Below are positions 63,501-64,000 of a stretch of 64,000 nt of DNA, piece by piece. Source of the DNA: Planctomycetota bacterium (GTDB taxonomy: Bacteria; Planctomycetota; J058; JAJDCQ01); assembly GCA_029260755.1 (NCBI GenBank), contig JAJDCQ010000082.1, forward strand, positions 1 to 64,000, given 5' to 3'. The stretch's first letter is position 1; the number at the start of each line of letters is the position of its first letter. The notes beneath the pieces are model-generated. The model worked only from the letters and a program-made list of their open reading frames with translations, searched no databases and had not been told where the DNA came from. A program made the position numbers and the translations under genes.

Positions 63501-64000
63501 GAAGCGGATCCTCGCCCTCGCCCGCGAGGGGCACGTCGGCACGACGCGGCCCTACACGCGCGCGTTCGTGCGGCTCGCCGAGCAGGCCTCGGCCGCCCCC
63601 GAGAGCCTCGAGCTCGCTGCGGCCCTCCGCGAGGCGGAGCGCGGGTCGCGATGGCAGCGGGTGAACCCGAGCGCGGCGCCGGGCGGGTTCGAGCTCGTCC
63701 TCGCGCGCCAGCGCGGGCTGGGGCGGACCAAGCGCGTCCGCGAGGCGCTCTTCGGGGAGCCCGGGTTCGTGAGCCGCGGCCAGATCGTGACGACGAACCG
63801 ATCGCTCGCGGTGTCGCTCCACGTCGCCGAGCCGGAGACGGTGGAGCTCCATGCGATGCCCCGGGCGCTCCTCGAGCGCTACCACGCGGCGCTCTCGGGG
63901 GCCGAGGCGCGCACGCCGATGCGACTCGTCTTCGTCCTCGACGGCGCCGAGGTGGACGCGGTCGACGCGGTGAGCGGACGCGCCGTCGTCTTCCGGACGC
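57511..64000 (+). CDS. Giant lipoprotein, N-terminal 2163 residues (runs off the window)
   Basis: Begins with ATG ten bases after the previous stop and stays open to the last base. The signal peptide (RLAAVAALLLLAGGC) has lipobox LAGGC with Cys at residue 24. The body alternates beta-rich stretches with TPR-like helical ones. One TPR stretch near 1380-1620 reads ALGWLGLAYAQEGEEYRALR, then AWLAKEPADAEAWVALGRAR. A Gly-rich run (about residue 230) is coded by GGAGGC repeats near 58200. The last visible part returns to a strand-rich pattern. It is the fourth gene of the PgsC-like operon. No catalytic motif is recognised; it is likely a structural or assembly component at a membrane surface. Confidence 0.88.
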   Translation, partial: MKRVRPASVRLAAVAALLLLAGGCASVGSPLPRGSGVWRRWHAVPGPTVVWREGSHGARLERLDTADRYLLRGVDDALVVRAEPGAVLRFAPVDPSSAGRIRVERLHAFGGWVAAIVEPALADDVAAAPGERIVSTPPGLPTHFRVSLEAPPDGGAPVAVEVMTFQRIERVQPEYWERLEDRARRAFLARAAPRPGDLTERSSPDQRFRAFGEEIASLVPWAVEGASAAGGDGGGGGGGGAGPGDGLARAVSALVLGRYYLFDLAARADDGAWAFDEEPIERADRARVATVGEEAEGWLEQSDRAEPVELTVSGPALLRIDSRLVLGDFERERFGSYELAVGEGDARVLRELVWTQIDDALGLVRDDRERPLCRSRRVHLVVPPGEHRYAIATDAPALLRVVVRRKRLHVADAFLDREDPAAHLDRARSAASEVVAASGDDASEARRGHYILAAVADAVGDRDAVARELDRIESLAPRSSGRGDHLLDLAAARLRAKLAAERGDVAGARALLDAAIERVAAPPSPIAPWMLELAARGARVDGGAAVPVASSLVRIGRAFADAPRRSSPRSGDGPAAADDSGRPDGELVSVPHDAAAMALARAVGGPLGAVTAARIDPVELRAPPTPLPFAGAVGRTARAVVGRRLGGGDPVAAWRSAHGRVELDALLPLEGSAAGLAGRIGGEGARRARRERARAELLGRGRFSDPVAASAPPIVGPAFAIGRAVAARALGGSAAEADEPPAWMTSTIVKRARLEAAGLLVAEGRVLDAAERYEQVIGGDPDDATARLGLVGALLELHGDETREPLALAHVHDLLARVPGLDDARRHWRTAYYVASYWQDLAPLRKPAGRRVRATLPVRTIDEQTEADLEAASVSGGVAGSYRVPLDRAFEVEADLAVEDGAVWATLLVLPPADARRGRWLPSRSAANEDEPSGRLLVIRAVDARAPILELPLLGGADELELRLPVGVPLMASMSGVGEDETPPEVVIRGQVRLVEDGLGRSLLPRVGLVTLHPLGHPGDGGLEFRFLPSERTSFLRLTVVLEGARGEGGWLHLRLNGEPIDPVRLGLRAVERALIEEGAAQPLAMGSEALRVYRFRMAVPPRTEAVSATWVADPAPAGDAPTDDAVADDAVETTSGAAPTASRRVAAPAALGAIAGAGGAGARAPDRSPATAAIGGPLGAARGAPRASTGGELAELEEAVAYLQLDVRRQRRRAAGLSEVTEMSAPASSRPAGPAPAILVEAEAALKTVDQRPPETHEAALLDIVRAGSRALASIAVRRASPSAIAAELEEPRGDDGGDTPPADESADEPDAMPNGGGASNGGDVDTGPDAPSPAGPLGIVRGSARALDSTAPRRAPVADDPGDGPVPVRRLAERFSQREAERRASRTARVATLARAIGETAHRRALVLAAEAAAASSAEERDAAVERRDDEAGASLGAALDWDHTVARARLLRGRALLKLGELRLGIADLLAARDAAPAGSAVRSEALGWLGLAYAQEGEEYRALRAFDEALAEGAAEGPIRLALAGVLGALGRSDEAAQRLEAWLAKEPADAEAWVALGRARLQGGLPGADEAFLRAIAVDPDGRAARRGAYFHGVVVHRRGDRARAASVLRRLVETLPEGVPEAADPASPARVRLAELATIEEVAPAIEALRAGGALDGDTLARVVDAATLDELWPVRVADDDWVALPGVAIVDYARRVRFYSREVGRASFYYAVSDREAVELVVDGVGHLRVEIRPDCPIWNGEARQSRAILVRVRERGRVVAEIALDPVVASDGIEAPEMRSLVPGRKRSLTLPVGAGRRRLRVEVVGGSAHIRPYILHRRSDLLDADRFGATRLYAWLLGKLEAIDAGRVAFAPAEGDQDEEPDAEGLDAEPTDASEPVRAFYRAFLRLKLGRGDEADEATLRDALDGPAARSRFPAAMQARAWLLLDEHPRAIGALGVAVGRGEPGRAALHRAELFVLLARGADPTAALALVAEEPSLIPQVRADISVVKRILALAREGHVGTTRPYTRAFVRLAEQASAAPESLELAAALREAERGSRWQRVNPSAAPGGFELVLARQRGLGRTKRVREALFGEPGFVSRGQIVTTNRSLAVSLHVAEPETVELHAMPRALLERYHAALSGAEARTPMRLVFVLDGAEVDAVDAVSGRAVVFRT

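Noticed and set aside
57370..63885. Open reading frame of over 2,000 codons on the minus strand
   Set aside because: It is the shadow of the plus-strand giant lipoprotein gene. The plus frame has a lipobox signal peptide, tight spacing to the previous gene and sensible domains; the minus product is Arg/Glu/Asp-rich without recognisable folds.

Overview
High-GC bacterial chromosome segment with dense gene packing, many GTG and at least one or two TTG starts, clear sigma70-type promoters and no phage, plasmid, insertion-sequence or CRISPR content. The gene mix points to a Gram-negative, hopanoid-making bacterium with an outer membrane (many lipoproteins, a MacAB-type pump). Ser/Thr kinase, FHA, WD40, HEAT and TPR proteins are abundant and there is an MglA/roadblock module. 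I favour a deep-branching planctomycete, with a myxobacterium-like lineage as the alternative. This is inference from gene content only; no rRNA is present.

Layout. 1-8.8 kb: small membrane proteins, a transmembrane Ser/Thr kinase convergent with a tail-anchored double-FHA protein, an agmatinase-family ureohydrolase, an HU/IHF protein and a PTS EIIA-like protein. 8.8-16.7 kb: ClpB translationally coupled to a PilZ protein, a DksA/TraR zinc-finger protein, a TPR/SPOR membrane protein and small proteins behind strong promoters. 16.8-18.9 kb: hpnH and hpnG, the hopanoid side-chain steps. 18.9-20.9 kb: an orphan D12 adenine methyltransferase bracketed by three copies of a palindromic repeat, then a stand-alone nucleotidyltransferase. 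21.9-28.4 kb: beta-propeller/WD40 proteins, an acidic protein and a lipoprotein. 28.5-36.2 kb: a long minus-strand run from purH through a MacA-like adaptor, ABC ATPase and MacB-like permease to a zinc-ribbon/TPR membrane protein. 36.4-39.6 kb: a compact polarity-type module with a TPR/roadblock-like protein, a roadblock protein, an MglA-type GTPase carrying a C-terminal membrane anchor and a second roadblock protein. 39.6-47.6 kb: a GNAT acetyltransferase bracketed by another repeat family, a lipoprotein, rluB coupled to a HEAT/pseudo-receiver protein, tRNA-Asp and a VWA/DUF4114 lipoprotein.

48.2-64.0 kb holds the most unusual locus: four co-directional genes separated by 1, 5 and 10 bases. 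They encode a PgsC/CapC-like polytopic membrane protein with an internally duplicated membrane part and two soluble domains, a 1601-residue exported protein, a lipoprotein, and a giant lipoprotein of more than 2,160 residues that runs off the window. The soluble domain of the lipoprotein aligns by eye with both soluble domains of the membrane protein. Only the lipoprotein keeps an HxxE plus QLHGW pattern that could bind zinc; both fused copies have lost the histidines. I propose a cell-envelope polymer export or processing system in which an active hydrolase-like lipoprotein works beside two degenerate paralogues fused to a transporter-like membrane domain. No CapB/PgsB-type ligase is visible in the window.
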